Counted from the first letter of the stretch, positions 9,406 through 19,188 are shown. The stretch is 64,000 nt of DNA from Tunturibacter psychrotolerans (GCF_040359615.1 NZ_CP132942.1:558001-622000); one strand, 5' to 3'. Made by a program: numbers and translations. The notes: generated from the sequence alone by a model not told the origin.

Positions 9406-11073
9406 TTGTCCCCCACCCGCCGCACCATACTCCAGCAGCTCTCCGCGCTCGGAGCCCTCACCGCCCCACCTCTGGCTCTCGCCAGCCGACTCCTGCAGAA
9501 TCACGATTCGGGCATGTCCATGCCCGGCATGGTGTCCACCCCGCAATCCGATAGACCCGCAATCAACGGCTATTCCCTCACTCCCTTCGTCGACGAGCTC
9601 CCTCTCTTCGAGCGCGCCAAGCCAGTCTCCTCCCTCCACCCGCACAACTTCCGCATCACCATGCGCGAGATCCAGGCTAAGGCCCACCGCGATATTCCCT
9701 CTACCCTCATGTGGAGCTACGGCGACACCCCACTCGCCCCCCTCATCGATGTCCGCACTCACCAGCCGCTTCAGGTCGAATGGGTCAACCACCTCCCCAC
9801 CCAGCACTTCCTTCCCATCGATCACTCCCTCCACGGCTGCGGTCATGACGTCCCCGAGGTCCGCACCTGCGTCCATCTCCACGGCGGCCGCACCCCATCC
9901 AAAGACGATGGCTTCCCGGAAGACTGGTTCGTCCCCGGCAAATCCCACATCGCCACCTATCCCCTCCTGCAGGACGCGACCGCTCTCTGGTATCACGATC
10001 ACGCCATGGGTCTCAATCGTCTCAACACCTACGCCGGCCTCTTCGGCATGGTGCTCCTGCGCGACGACGCCGAGGACGCGCTCAACCTTCCCTCCGGCAA
10101 ATACGAAGTCCCGCTTCTGATCTACGACCGCCAGTTCACCACTGACGGCCAGCTCTTCTACCCCGACTCCGGCGACCCCGAACATCCCTGGGTACCCGAG
10201 TTTGGCGGCAGCTGCATCCTCCTCAACGGCAAGATGCGCCCCTTCCTCGAAGTCGAGCCGCGCCTCTACCGCTTCCGCCTCCTCAACACCGCCAACAGCA
10301 GCTTCTTCAACCTGACCCTCACCAATCGCCAGCCATTCCATCAAATCGGCAGCGATCAGGGCCTGCTCCCTGCGCCCGTCAAGATAACCAACCTTCTCAT
10401 CGCCCCAGCCGAACGCGCCGATCTCCTGATCGACTTCTCCCAGGCCGCCGGTCAGAAGATTCACATCATCAACGGCGCCGTTCAGATCCTGGAATTCCGC
10501 GTCGCCGCCAAATCCAGCCAAATCGCCTCAGTCTCTCAATCCTCCAAAACGTCGCATGTCCCCAATGGAATCTCCACCTCCGATTCCATCCCATCCACAC
10601 TACGCACCATCGACCGAATCCCCGAATCCGCTGCCACAGTCACACGCACGGTTACCCTCCACGAATACTTCGACAAAATCGGCAACTCCATGCTCATGCT
10701 GCTCAACAACAAGCCTTGGCATGAGCCAGTCACCGAAACCCCCAGGCTCAACTCCACCGAGATATGGGAGTTCATCAACCTCACCGAAGACACGCACCCC
10801 ATGCACCTGCACCTCGTGCGCTTCCAGGTTCTTGATCGCCGTGCCTTTGACGTCTTCAAATATCAAAATAATCAGGGAACACGCTATCTTGCCGCAGCCA
10901 CCCCGCCCGACGCAAACGAACAAGGCTGGAAGGACACCGTCCATTGTCCCCCCGCCACGATCACCCGCATAATCGTCCGTTTCGAAGGCTACCCCGGCAA
11001 ATACCTCTACCACTGCCACATCCTCGAGCACGAAGCCAACGACATGATGCGCCCCTTCGAGGTCATCGCCTAA
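9406..11073 (+). CDS. Multicopper oxidase, CotA/bilirubin oxidase-like, Tat-exported
   Basis: A 555-aa laccase-like enzyme that would couple substrate oxidation (phenols, bilirubin-type compounds or metals) to four-electron reduction of O2. All four copper motifs are present: VHLHGG near residue 157, WYHDHAMG near 195, HPMHLHLVRF near 464 and YHCHILEHEANDMM near 535; the last holds the T1 Cys-His and a Met. The N-terminus SPTRRTILQQLSALGAL is a twin-arginine signal, so copper would be loaded before or during export. The start is TTG, supported by GGAG 6 nt upstream. No copper chaperone or efflux gene is adjacent. Confidence 0.93.
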   Translation: MSPTRRTILQQLSALGALTAPPLALASRLLQNHDSGMSMPGMVSTPQSDRPAINGYSLTPFVDELPLFERAKPVSSLHPHNFRITMREIQAKAHRDIPSTLMWSYGDTPLAPLIDVRTHQPLQVEWVNHLPTQHFLPIDHSLHGCGHDVPEVRTCVHLHGGRTPSKDDGFPEDWFVPGKSHIATYPLLQDATALWYHDHAMGLNRLNTYAGLFGMVLLRDDAEDALNLPSGKYEVPLLIYDRQFTTDGQLFYPDSGDPEHPWVPEFGGSCILLNGKMRPFLEVEPRLYRFRLLNTANSSFFNLTLTNRQPFHQIGSDQGLLPAPVKITNLLIAPAERADLLIDFSQAAGQKIHIINGAVQILEFRVAAKSSQIASVSQSSKTSHVPNGISTSDSIPSTLRTIDRIPESAATVTRTVTLHEYFDKIGNSMLMLLNNKPWHEPVTETPRLNSTEIWEFINLTEDTHPMHLHLVRFQVLDRRAFDVFKYQNNQGTRYLAAATPPDANEQGWKDTVHCPPATITRIIVRFEGYPGKYLYHCHILEHEANDMMRPFEVIA

Positions 11074-11079
11074 GAAACA

Positions 11080-11147
11080 CTGTCAAGCCCCTGATCACAC
11101 CAAACCCGCTCCAGTCGCGGGAAATCGTGTGGCGCATTAGTTTTACC
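11080..11147 (+). repeat. Intergenic element A, copy 1 (CTGTCAAGCCCC ... GTGTGGCGCAT-AGTT)
   Basis: It starts CTGTCAAGCCCC seven nt after the oxidase stop and ends CGTGTGGCGCATTAGTT. A second copy with the same two blocks at similar spacing lies at 55033-55100, also just downstream of a plus-strand gene. The middle is poorly conserved. Function unknown to me. Confidence 0.6.
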
Positions 11148-11420
11148 TAATCCCATAAAATAGATAAGAAGAAGCGGATTTAGGCGCGTGTACGTCGCAA
11201 TCGGCTTCTGCGACGACATCCGGCTATCTTCCACATAACAAGTATTTTGCGCGCAAACCCTTTTGTTTCAATATTTTGAAAGAAGGCATGCGCTGTAGGA
11301 TACTGATAAATAAAGACTTCCCTACAAAATACCCCGCAGGGTGGGGGAAGGGGTATCGTCGTGCATTTCGAAGGAACACCGGCAACCATCAAGGTCGTCG
11401 CGTAAGTAATTTGTCCTGCC

Positions 11421-11467
11421 GGACGGGCCCACTACGCGTGGAGCGGCCACTTCGTGGCGGGTATACC
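11421..11467 (-). repeat. Two-hairpin dispersed repeat, copy 1
   Basis: On the minus strand it reads GGTATAC, then stem-loop 1 GCCAC-GAA-GTGGC, then stem-loop 2 with CCAC-GCGTA-GTGG. Compared with the other copies (GTCAC-GAA-GTGAC; CGCCC-GCGCA-GGGCG) both arms of each stem have changed together, so pairing is kept while loops stay the same. Its right part would be translated only if the reductase gene started at the GTG at 11454, which argues against that start. Confidence 0.75.
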
Positions 11468-11522
11468 CTACCTGCTCCCCAAAGCAAATCGGCGTAGTCT
11501 AAAGCTCCAAGGAGATCGCGCC

Positions 11523-12392
11523 ATGCTAAGGAGAGACTTCCTTCGCCGCTCGACCCGCACCCTCGGAGCCACGCTTCTCGCTCACTCCGCCATCGCTCGC
11601 GCCGCACTTCTCGAACCCGATCCCCTCCCCCAGAAATTTCACGCACAAGACGAGGTTGTCCTCGGCAAAACCGGAATCCGCACCAGCCGCCTCGCGATGG
11701 GAACAGGCACCATCGGCTTCGGCGGCTCCTCCAACCAGACTCGCAACTCGCCTCTCACCCGTCTCCTTCTCGACGGCTACAACGACAACGGCCTCCGTTT
11801 CTTCGACTCTGCCGACTCCTACGGTAGCCACCCATACGTCGCCGAAGCCCTCAAGCACATCCCCCGCGACAAGGTAGTCGTCCTCACCAAGACCGACACT
11901 CGCGACGCCGCCGACGTGCGCGCCGACCTCGACCGCTTCCGTAAAGAGCTAGGCGTCGACTACATCGACATCGTCCTCATCCACTGTGTCACCCAGGGCG
12001 ACTGGACCACACGCTACCGCGGCATCATGGACGTCCTCTCCGAAGCCAAGCAAAAAGGTGTCATCCGCGCTCACGGCGTCTCCTGCCACAGCCTTCAGGC
12101 GCTCGAAGCAGCCGCCGCCTCTCCATGGGTAGAAGTCGATCTCGTCCGCCTCAACCCAATCGGGTCCCACATGGACGCCGACCCCGCCACCGTCATCGGC
12201 ATCCTCAAAAAAATGCGCGCCCAGGGGAAGGGAATCGTCGGCATGAAGATCCTGGGCCAGGGCGACCTCCGCGACAAACCCGCCGAAGCCATCCGCTACG
12301 CCCTCGGCACCGGCGTCCTCGACGCCTTCACCATCGGGGCCGAATCCCAAAAAGAACAAAACAATCTCATCCAACGCGTAGCCGCCGCCTGA
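11523..12392 (+). CDS. Aldo/keto reductase with Tat signal
   Basis: A 289-aa NADPH-dependent reductase of the AKR fold. The N-terminus MLRRDFLRRSTRTLGATLLAHSAIARA is a twin-arginine signal, so the enzyme would be exported folded with its cofactor. AKR catalytic residues can be placed: D and Y in FFDSADSYGSHPYV, K in VVVLTKTD, H in IDIVLIHC; the C-terminal AFTIGAES region is also present. I chose the ATG at 11523 because AAGGAG sits 8 nt upstream; an upstream in-frame GTG falls inside a repeat. Substrate unknown. Proteins of this kind are often annotated just 'aldo/keto reductase' in Acidobacteria. Confidence 0.9.
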   Translation: MLRRDFLRRSTRTLGATLLAHSAIARAALLEPDPLPQKFHAQDEVVLGKTGIRTSRLAMGTGTIGFGGSSNQTRNSPLTRLLLDGYNDNGLRFFDSADSYGSHPYVAEALKHIPRDKVVVLTKTDTRDAADVRADLDRFRKELGVDYIDIVLIHCVTQGDWTTRYRGIMDVLSEAKQKGVIRAHGVSCHSLQALEAAAASPWVEVDLVRLNPIGSHMDADPATVIGILKKMRAQGKGIVGMKILGQGDLRDKPAEAIRYALGTGVLDAFTIGAESQKEQNNLIQRVAAA

Positions 12393-12407
12393 CGTCTGGC
12401 GACCGCA

Positions 12408-13217
12408 TTACCGCTCCAGCATCTCCACCGCCTGCGCCACGCTGATATCTGGCGCCAGCCGCTGAAAATCGCTGTGAACAACATGCTCGTTCCTCCCAAT
12501 CTCTTTAAACAACATCACCTTTCCTTCAATCGCTGTATTCACCGTCGCGTCCTTCCAATCTCCACCTGGTTCCATCTCATGCGTAGTATTGAAGCCGCTA
12601 CCGGCGTGCACCGTCCCCAGCAAGCCAAATCCCAAACTCACATCCGAAGAAGTCTTCCCTTCAATCCTGTGTAACTGCAACGTTCTCTGATCCACCAGAA
12701 TCGTTCCCGCCATAGCATGCAGCACACGCTCCTCCAGCGACTGCGTCTTATACGCAGGATCAGGTCGAAACCCAATCTCAAGGTCGCTCCCATCAACCCG
12801 AGGGTCGTCAAACAGAAATGCCTTTCCCAGCAGCGTCAGCAACTGTTCTGCATGGTCTTCGTCGCTTTTCGTCGCCTGCGCCCGCCGCTGAAACTCCTCA
12901 GGATGCAACTCAACCTGCGCCAGCTTTGCTCTCTCTAACGTCGCGCGATCTGCGCCCAGAGGCTTGCCATCTTCAGCCAGCAACAGCCTCACCTTACCCA
13001 CCGAAGTCTCCACCACGCGCTCCCGCCACAGATGCCCGCCCGTCCGCTCCGACCGCTCTTCCGAAAGATACAGATAGAGGTTGCGATGCTCTGCCGGATC
13101 ATTCTCGTGAGTCAGCATCGAGTCCACAATCTGTTTCGCCGCATTCGAACTCTGGGCGCCCAGGCTCCCAACGCCCAGCAGACAGACCGACACCATCACT
13201 CCAGCAACAAAACGCAC
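12408..13217 (-). CDS. Exported protein of unknown function
   Basis: About 269 aa from a GTG giving VRFVAGVMVSVCLLGVGSLGAQS, a plausible secretory signal peptide ending in GAQ-S. A longer reading from 13316 is possible but places the hydrophobic stretch internally. The mature part is hydrophilic, with ENDPAEHRNLYLYLSEERSERTGGHLWRERVVET, then beta-rich segments such as GTILVDQRTLQLHRIEGKTSSDV and AIEGKVMLFKEIGRNEHVV. This alternation resembles periplasmic beta-sheet proteins of the LolA/MucB/DUF type, but I do not recognise a family. It ends 15 bp from the convergent reductase gene. Confidence 0.6.
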   Translation of the reverse strand: MRFVAGVMVSVCLLGVGSLGAQSSNAAKQIVDSMLTHENDPAEHRNLYLYLSEERSERTGGHLWRERVVETSVGKVRLLLAEDGKPLGADRATLERAKLAQVELHPEEFQRRAQATKSDEDHAEQLLTLLGKAFLFDDPRVDGSDLEIGFRPDPAYKTQSLEERVLHAMAGTILVDQRTLQLHRIEGKTSSDVSLGFGLLGTVHAGSGFNTTHEMEPGGDWKDATVNTAIEGKVMLFKEIGRNEHVVHSDFQRLAPDISVAQAVEMLER

Positions 13218-13422
13218 TAACCTGTCATCCCTTAACCGGTACGACACAAAACTCAATAGGGACACCCCGCACCAGTAAAGCACGTCGACAACACAATTCC
13301 GGTCAAATCCCAACAACCTCCCTTACAGACGCGATCGCCACTACGCAAGACTCACCCACAACAGATACCGCCGAAATATCCAATAAACCGTCATAGAACT
13401 CACGTAGACTGCCATCAATCGC

Positions 13423-14760
13423 ATGGCTGAATCGCCTCAAAATCCGCCGCCCCAAAACACAACACCCGATCCTCTGATGACCGAGCCCGAGCTCGTCTCC
13501 TCCGACCTCACCGCCAACGCCACCCCTCCATCCGCCCCACCCCCAGGCCGCCGCGCCGCAGCCACCTTCATCTTCTTCACCGTCGCCCTCGACATGCTTG
13601 CCCTCGGCATGATCGCCCCCGTCCTGCCCCGCCTCATCGAAAGCTTCCTCCACGGCGACACCTCCTCAGCCGCCCGCATGCTCGGCCTCTTCGGCACCGT
13701 CTTCGCCGCCATGCAATTCTTCTTCTCCCCCATCGCCGGCTCTCTCTCCGACCGCTTCGGCCGCAGGCCCGTCGTCCTTCTCTCCAACTTTGGCCTCGGT
13801 CTCGACTACGTCCTCATGGCCTGGGCGCCCGCACTCAACTGGCTCTTCCTCGGCCGCATCATCTCCGGCCTCACCTCCTCCAGCATCCCCACCGCGATGG
13901 CTTACATGGCGGACGTCACCCCACGCGAGCGCCGCGCCGCAGCCTTCGGCCTGTTGAACGCAGCCTTCGGACTCGGTTTCGTTCTCGGTCCCGCCATCGG
14001 CGGCCTGCTCGGCAACATCAACCCCCGCCTGCCCTTCTGGGTCGCCGCAGCCCTCTCCCTCATCAACGGTCTCTACGGCCTCTTCGTCCTGCCCGAATCC
14101 CTCTCCAAAGAAAACCGCAGCCCCTTCTCCTGGACACGCGCCAACCCCGTCGGCTCACTCACCCTGCTGCGTCACGGCGGCATGATCGGCATCGCCGCCA
14201 TCCTCCTGCTCGGCTACATCGCCCAGCAGGTCCTCATGAACGTTTATGTCATCTATGACGACTATCGCTACCACTGGACCAACCGAACCGTGGGCCTCTC
14301 GCTCGCCGTGGTAGGAGTCTTCACCGTCATCTACGGCGCATTCCTCATCAAACCCGTCGTAGCCAAATTAGGCGAGCGCGGCGCCATGACCATAGGCCTC
14401 ATCGGCGGAGCTCTCGGCTACTCCATGATCGGCTCTTCCAAAACCGGCCTCCTCGTATGGATCGGCATCCCCTTCCTTAATCTCATGTCCTTCACCTGGC
14501 CCTCCGCTCAAAGTCTTCTCTCCCGCAAAACCAGCCCCTCCGAACAGGGCCAGCTCCAGGGAGCCGTCAACGGCCTGCGCGGCATCGCCGGACTCATCGG
14601 CCCCGGCTTCTTCACCTACATCTTCAGCAAATCCATCGGCATCGGCGCCATCGTCCGCACCCCCGGCGCACCGTTCTACGTCGCCGCCTCCATGCTCCTC
14701 ATCGGCCTAATAGTCACCCAATACGCCACCCGAACTCCCAAAGCCGTGCTACAACTCTGA
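13423..14760 (+). CDS. MFS drug/tetracycline-type efflux transporter
   Basis: A 445-aa protein with about 12 membrane helices after a 45-residue Pro-rich cytoplasmic leader. Motif A between helices 2 and 3 is GSLSDRFGRRPVVLLSNFGL, and motif C-like glycines appear in AAFGLGFVLGPAIGGLLG, placing it with the TetA/TCR-type proton antiporters. Substrate cannot be inferred. There is no Shine-Dalgarno sequence; a GTAGACT box (13404-13410) ends 12 nt before the ATG, so the leader would be only a few nt long. Confidence 0.88.
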   Translation: MAESPQNPPPQNTTPDPLMTEPELVSSDLTANATPPSAPPPGRRAAATFIFFTVALDMLALGMIAPVLPRLIESFLHGDTSSAARMLGLFGTVFAAMQFFFSPIAGSLSDRFGRRPVVLLSNFGLGLDYVLMAWAPALNWLFLGRIISGLTSSSIPTAMAYMADVTPRERRAAAFGLLNAAFGLGFVLGPAIGGLLGNINPRLPFWVAAALSLINGLYGLFVLPESLSKENRSPFSWTRANPVGSLTLLRHGGMIGIAAILLLGYIAQQVLMNVYVIYDDYRYHWTNRTVGLSLAVVGVFTVIYGAFLIKPVVAKLGERGAMTIGLIGGALGYSMIGSSKTGLLVWIGIPFLNLMSFTWPSAQSLLSRKTSPSEQGQLQGAVNGLRGIAGLIGPGFFTYIFSKSIGIGAIVRTPGAPFYVAASMLLIGLIVTQYATRTPKAVLQL

Positions 14761-14935
14761 TTGCTAAGCCGAATCCCGTTCTCCACGCATCACATCCCAC
14801 AAACGCCGCATCGAACAGCCGTATTCGCAAGAAATCGGAGCCCTGATCGTTTGGGTACGGCGACGCTAGCCTTCCGTCTCCAGTCGAGTCGATAAGAGCT
14901 TTTCAACCATGGCTGCAACTCAACCAGGAGGATCT

Positions 14936-15970
14936 ATGGCCACAACGTCAGGCGTAGCAGCAACCATGAAGGTTGCGCAGATTACCAATCCCAAAACCGG
15001 TTTCCAGATCGTCGAGCGCGAGATCCCCAAGCCCGGCGCAGGGCACGTGCGCATCAAGGTGCAGGCCTGTGGTGTCTGCCACAGTGATGTGCTCACCGTG
15101 GAAGGTTTCTGGCCCGGCATTGAGTATCCCCGCGTCCCCGGACACGAAGTAGCGGGCGTCGTCGATGAACTTGGTGACGGCGTCTCCAACTGGAAGAAGG
15201 GGCAACGTGTCGGCGTCGGCTGGCACGGCGGTCACGACAATACGTGCTCCGAGTGCCGGCGTGGAGATTTTAACAACTGTAAGAACATGAAGATTGCAGG
15301 CATCAGCTATGACGGCGGATACCAGCAGTACATGGTCGCCCCCGAGGAGGCGCTGGTCGCAATACCCGACAGCCTGAGTGACGTCGAAGCAGCGCCTCTG
15401 CTCTGCGCTGGCATCACGACCTACAACGCACTGCGGCACAGCGGTGCGCTCCCAGGCGACCTCGTCGCGGTGCAAGGAATCGGCGGCCTGGGTCACCTGG
15501 GAGTTCAATTCGCAAACAAGTCTGGCTACAAGGTCGCAGCCATCGGACGTGGGCCGGAAAACGCCCCGCTTGCAAAGAAGCTTGGCGCAACTTTCTACAT
15601 CGACAGCAAAGCGACGAAGGCGGCGGAGGAGTTGCAAAAGCTTGGCGGCGCAAAGGTGATTCTCGCAACAGCTCCAGACTCGAAGTCAATAACCGAGTTG
15701 ATCGACGGTCTGGGACCAAACGGCAAACTCGTCGTCATCGGTGTGTCCTTTGATCCCATCGAGGTCACGCCGGTACAGCTCATCACCGGTCAGAAATCCA
15801 TTCAGGGATGGGCTTCAGGAACGCCATCCGACTCCGAGGACACTCTGCGCTTCTCCGAACTAACCGGCGTCCGTCCCATGATCGAAACCTATCCGCTGGA
15901 GAAAGCCGCCGAAGCGTACGCGCGAATGATGAGTGGCCACGCACAGTTCCGCGTCGTTCTCACCATGTGA
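14936..15970 (+). CDS. Zinc-dependent alcohol dehydrogenase
   Basis: A 344-aa medium-chain dehydrogenase. Catalytic-zinc residues are in ACGVCHSDVLTVEG and VPGHEVAGVV, and the NAD(P) site is GIGGLGHLGVQFANKSG. The structural-zinc lobe reads HDNTCSECRRGDFNNC: three of the four usual Cys remain and the first is replaced by Asp. The AGGAGG at 14926-14931 points to the ATG at 14936 rather than the one at 14909. Activity is probably alcohol/aldehyde interconversion; substrate unknown. Codon use is less C-rich than in neighbouring plus-strand genes. Confidence 0.9.
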   Translation: MATTSGVAATMKVAQITNPKTGFQIVEREIPKPGAGHVRIKVQACGVCHSDVLTVEGFWPGIEYPRVPGHEVAGVVDELGDGVSNWKKGQRVGVGWHGGHDNTCSECRRGDFNNCKNMKIAGISYDGGYQQYMVAPEEALVAIPDSLSDVEAAPLLCAGITTYNALRHSGALPGDLVAVQGIGGLGHLGVQFANKSGYKVAAIGRGPENAPLAKKLGATFYIDSKATKAAEELQKLGGAKVILATAPDSKSITELIDGLGPNGKLVVIGVSFDPIEVTPVQLITGQKSIQGWASGTPSDSEDTLRFSELTGVRPMIETYPLEKAAEAYARMMSGHAQFRVVLTM

Positions 15971-15990
15971 AGTCAGCCAACGCAGGAACA

Positions 15991-17490
15991 TCAGTACAGT
16001 TCCGCTCGATCGTTCGGTCGCGAAGCTTGGGCGATGCCCTGCAATGATCCGCGTCGCCCAGGAGCCCCCGCAAGTGCTGTCTGAAATTCCTTTAGTGCGA
16101 ACTCGGGTTGTTTTTGCTGCAGGAGCAAATCTCCAAGCTGTTCGCGCGCAGGCACAATCGGTCCCGGTGTCACCGCCTGCTTTTCGATGGCGTCCTCCTG
16201 GTCGGCTGCGGCGCGCAGCAACACCGACGCTTGATGCGTGTCGCCGCTCGCCTGCGCGGACCACGCCATGACTTCGCTCGCCAAAACTCCGGTCTGAGTG
16301 GACCAATAGTTATCCCCCGAAGCACGAAGCTGCGCCTCGATCTGCCGAAGTCGATCCGCGTCCTCGCGCGCGTCCTTTACACGCCCAGTCCGGGCCAGTC
16401 CCATTCCCCTGGCCCACACCGCGATCGCGACAACCGAAGGCGGTGCGCCTGACGGGAGTGCGATGCTTGAGGCGTCGTCCCATCGACCTCGCTCAACCGC
16501 GTAGCGGATGGGAATAGCAGTAGCCGCATAGGCTATTCCGAAGTTGCTCATATCCAAATTCGGCATAGCCTTCAGGTCCTGAATGACCTGGCTCACCTCT
16601 TTGTCGCTTCCCGTCTGTAGATACGCGTAGACCAGATAGTCCATCGCATGCAGCTCATCCAGGGTATCGCCACGCTCGTGCGCGGCCTTCCTTGAGGCGA
16701 GATTGGACTCGATGGAGTCGTTCCACAATCCCAGCCTGGTAAAGATGTGCGATGGCATATGCAGAGCATGTGGTGCCGAGGGAGCAATCTGCGCGTAGGC
16801 TCTCGCAGCCGGGAGACCACGTTCGGCAAGCTCCTGACTATCACAGGCATGAATAAGATAGTGAGCGATTGCTGGATGGTTCGGGTACTCGCGGCTCAGC
16901 GGCTCCAGAAGATCGATTGCCTGCTTTTGCTTCGCGTGTGTTTTATCGGTCGGAGATGCATTGGACAGAAGAGCCAACGCATAGAACACCCGTGACTCAA
17001 CATCTCTGCCGTTCTCTCGAGCGACCTCTGCCATCGCCTGCTCGTAGGCAGCGGTACGCATGCTGGAGGTGAGGCCGTCGGATTCTTGATAGAGCGCGCC
17101 GAGCGCATGAATGAACTTCCGTTCCCGCTCAGACTTCGCGCTCAGACGCGTCGCCTCCAGCATCTCCTTTTGGCCCGCGGGAAACACTGAAAGCGGCAGA
17201 CTCGGGGACCAAACCTGATGGAAATAGGTCATAGCCACACCCCAGTGCGCCATTCCACATTGCGGATCCACCCTGGCTACCCCCCGGAATGTTTGTTCCG
17301 CAGAAGCGTAGGCGAAGGAATGCAGCAGAGCTACGCCACGGTTGAACTCTTCCTGCACCGAAGGCGCGCACGAGATCGGAAACGATACATCTCCCAATCT
17401 TTCGGGGGTGCCGTGATCGTGCATCTCATGCGCCGACGACAGGGATGCAACAAACAACAGGCAAAGCCAGACTCGGCAGAGACGACGCAT
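15991..17490 (-). CDS. Exported tetratricopeptide-repeat protein
   Basis: A 499-aa protein with signal peptide MRRLCRVWLCLLFVASLSSA followed by HEMHDHG. Several TPR-like helical pairs are visible, for example EEFNRGVALLHSFAYASAEQTFRG, GMAHWGVAMTYFHQVW and, at the C-terminus, LLLQQKQPEFALKEFQTALAG. The phrase CAPSVQEEFNRGVALLHSFAY is typical of a widespread uncharacterised family of periplasmic TPR proteins. Third gene of a minus-strand operon: it starts 27 bp after the FAD monooxygenase stop. It may scaffold a periplasmic complex, but no partner is evident. Confidence 0.8.
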   Translation of the reverse strand: MRRLCRVWLCLLFVASLSSAHEMHDHGTPERLGDVSFPISCAPSVQEEFNRGVALLHSFAYASAEQTFRGVARVDPQCGMAHWGVAMTYFHQVWSPSLPLSVFPAGQKEMLEATRLSAKSERERKFIHALGALYQESDGLTSSMRTAAYEQAMAEVARENGRDVESRVFYALALLSNASPTDKTHAKQKQAIDLLEPLSREYPNHPAIAHYLIHACDSQELAERGLPAARAYAQIAPSAPHALHMPSHIFTRLGLWNDSIESNLASRKAAHERGDTLDELHAMDYLVYAYLQTGSDKEVSQVIQDLKAMPNLDMSNFGIAYAATAIPIRYAVERGRWDDASSIALPSGAPPSVVAIAVWARGMGLARTGRVKDAREDADRLRQIEAQLRASGDNYWSTQTGVLASEVMAWSAQASGDTHQASVLLRAAADQEDAIEKQAVTPGPIVPAREQLGDLLLQQKQPEFALKEFQTALAGAPGRRGSLQGIAQASRPNDRAELY

Positions 17491-17517
17491 ATTTACCTCT
17501 CACAAAGAGTAGCCGCC

Positions 17518-19170
17518 CTACGAACGGCTCGACCCAGAGACCAGAGCCCGATAGTTCTCGAGTGCGCCAAGGTGGTTCTGGTCGGATCGCAATCCGACGT
17601 ACCCATCCGGGCGAACCACCAGAAGTGTAGTTTCCTTGATGCCGAGCAGATCAGCCCCGGCAGGCTGCAACTGTCCAATCTCAACCGGCAAGTCAGCATG
17701 ACTTCCAAGTGCAACCGCCGCTTCAAACAAGGGCGAGTCGGCGGCGAGATCCTGCAACGCAGCGTGAAGCTCCACGAGTGCCGATCGGTCTGCTTTCGGC
17801 CCAGCCAGAAGCATCAGAGTATGTCTTGCACGGTGAGCAAGCTCGTGCAGTCCGCGAGGCTGCATCTCTGACCTCTCGCCAGCCCACTGCACAAGGATCG
17901 TGTCAGGCAAGCGATACCCAGGTGCGAGATCGTCGTTAGCATCGCCCATGATGATCGGTGAACGGGAATACTCAAGATTCAGTTCGGTCTCCGCCATCAC
18001 TCGCTGGTGCAAGTTGTCCGGATCGGCAAGCATGGCCTTGATCGCCTGATCCCTGCTATCGCGTTCCGTCGGATCAGTCATCGTTTGGGCTTGTTCGAAG
18101 TCATCGCCGGATTGCGTGAACATCTCAGCGATGGGCCGCCGCTCAGCCTCGTAACTATCCAGCAGCGCCGAGTCGGCAACACCGTCGTGGACAAGAGCAA
18201 GTTTCCACGCCAGATTAAAAGCATCCTGAATGCCGCAGTTCATCCCGTGTCCTTCCGACGGCGAGCAGAGGTGCGCCGAGTCGCCCGCCAGAAACACCGC
18301 GCCCGATCGAAAACGACTAGCCACTTTGGTGTAACAGTTGAATCGCGTCGGGTTCTCTACGTCGACAAAACGTACAGCAGGTGCATAGACACGAAGAGTC
18401 GAAGTCGCATCAGCGACGATATCCGAATCTTCCGAGCTCGGCCTCAAATAAACGCGCCAGCGCTTACCTGGCAGCGCTGTCATGATGATCGGGAGCAAAT
18501 CGTGATAGGCGAAGATGCCTTCGTACGTATCGCTCCAACCTTGCGCCGTAGCGTCGAAGACCGCCCACTGCTTGGCAATTTTGTGTCCCTCAAAACCGAT
18601 GCCACTCAGTTCACGCGTCGCGCTGTGTATGCCATCGCATCCCACCACCCACCGCGCGTCCACCTGGTAGCGCTCACCATCGCGCTCAATCTCAGCCAGC
18701 ACGCCCTCCGAATAAGGTGTCAGCCCAACAAGTCGACACGATCGATTCACCTCACCACCCTGCTGAACCAGATACTCCGTGAGAATCGATTCAGTGACGT
18801 CCTCGGATAGACCAAGATTAAACCCGTAGACGCTTCCGCACGTCGACAGATCAATCATTCCGAGCACGTTGCCCCCGGAGTAAATCTTGATGACTCTCTG
18901 TCTGCAACCAACGTCAAGCAATTTGTCGACGAGTCCCAGCGACTCAAATATCTGGAGCGAGCGAGGATGCACCACCGTCGCGCGGTCCCAGTGAAGCGGC
19001 CCCGGCCGCGCATCGATCAGATGGCACGGAACTCCGCGCCGCCGAAGCTCTGAAGCAAGAAGCAGCCCCGTCGGCCCGGCACCGACCACAAGCACAGAAG
19101 TCCGGCGCACCGCGCCGCCGCCTTTATCCTCCGCCGATACCTTGTCTGAACCGATGTCGAAATCTTTCAC
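17518..19170 (-). CDS. FAD-dependent aromatic monooxygenase (PheA/TfdB/PgaE family)
   Basis: A 550-aa class A flavoprotein hydroxylase. It has the dinucleotide site VLVVGAGPTGLLLASELRRRG (residues 27-47), the DG motif ARWVVGCDGIHSATREL, and the GD motif VFLAGDSAHLCSPSEGHGMN, then a C-terminal thioredoxin-like domain ending in TTLLVVRPDGYVGLRSD. Such enzymes use NAD(P)H and O2 to hydroxylate aromatic or polyketide rings. The start is GTG with GGAGG about 7 nt upstream. The gene lies 18 bp after the DUF2252 gene and 27 bp before the TPR gene, so the three are probably one operon. Confidence 0.9.
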   Translation of the reverse strand: MKDFDIGSDKVSAEDKGGGAVRRTSVLVVGAGPTGLLLASELRRRGVPCHLIDARPGPLHWDRATVVHPRSLQIFESLGLVDKLLDVGCRQRVIKIYSGGNVLGMIDLSTCGSVYGFNLGLSEDVTESILTEYLVQQGGEVNRSCRLVGLTPYSEGVLAEIERDGERYQVDARWVVGCDGIHSATRELSGIGFEGHKIAKQWAVFDATAQGWSDTYEGIFAYHDLLPIIMTALPGKRWRVYLRPSSEDSDIVADATSTLRVYAPAVRFVDVENPTRFNCYTKVASRFRSGAVFLAGDSAHLCSPSEGHGMNCGIQDAFNLAWKLALVHDGVADSALLDSYEAERRPIAEMFTQSGDDFEQAQTMTDPTERDSRDQAIKAMLADPDNLHQRVMAETELNLEYSRSPIIMGDANDDLAPGYRLPDTILVQWAGERSEMQPRGLHELAHRARHTLMLLAGPKADRSALVELHAALQDLAADSPLFEAAVALGSHADLPVEIGQLQPAGADLLGIKETTLLVVRPDGYVGLRSDQNHLGALENYRALVSGSSRS

Positions 19171-19188
19171 ATCGTCCCTCCACTCGCA

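Larger units (their letters stand above)
11074..11522. other. 449-bp intergenic region holding two repeat elements
   Basis: No gene recognised. It contains the CTGTCAAGCCCC...GTGTGGCGCAT element (11080-11147) and an inverted copy of the two-hairpin repeat (11421-11467). The remainder, about 11150-11410, is AT-richer than the neighbours. A perfect AAGGAG at 11509-11514 serves the following reductase gene. Confidence 0.7.

Noticed and set aside
9265..10521. 418-codon minus-strand frame opposite the multicopper oxidase
   Set aside because: The plus strand carries all four copper motifs; the minus frame is Gly/Glu/Val-rich shadow.
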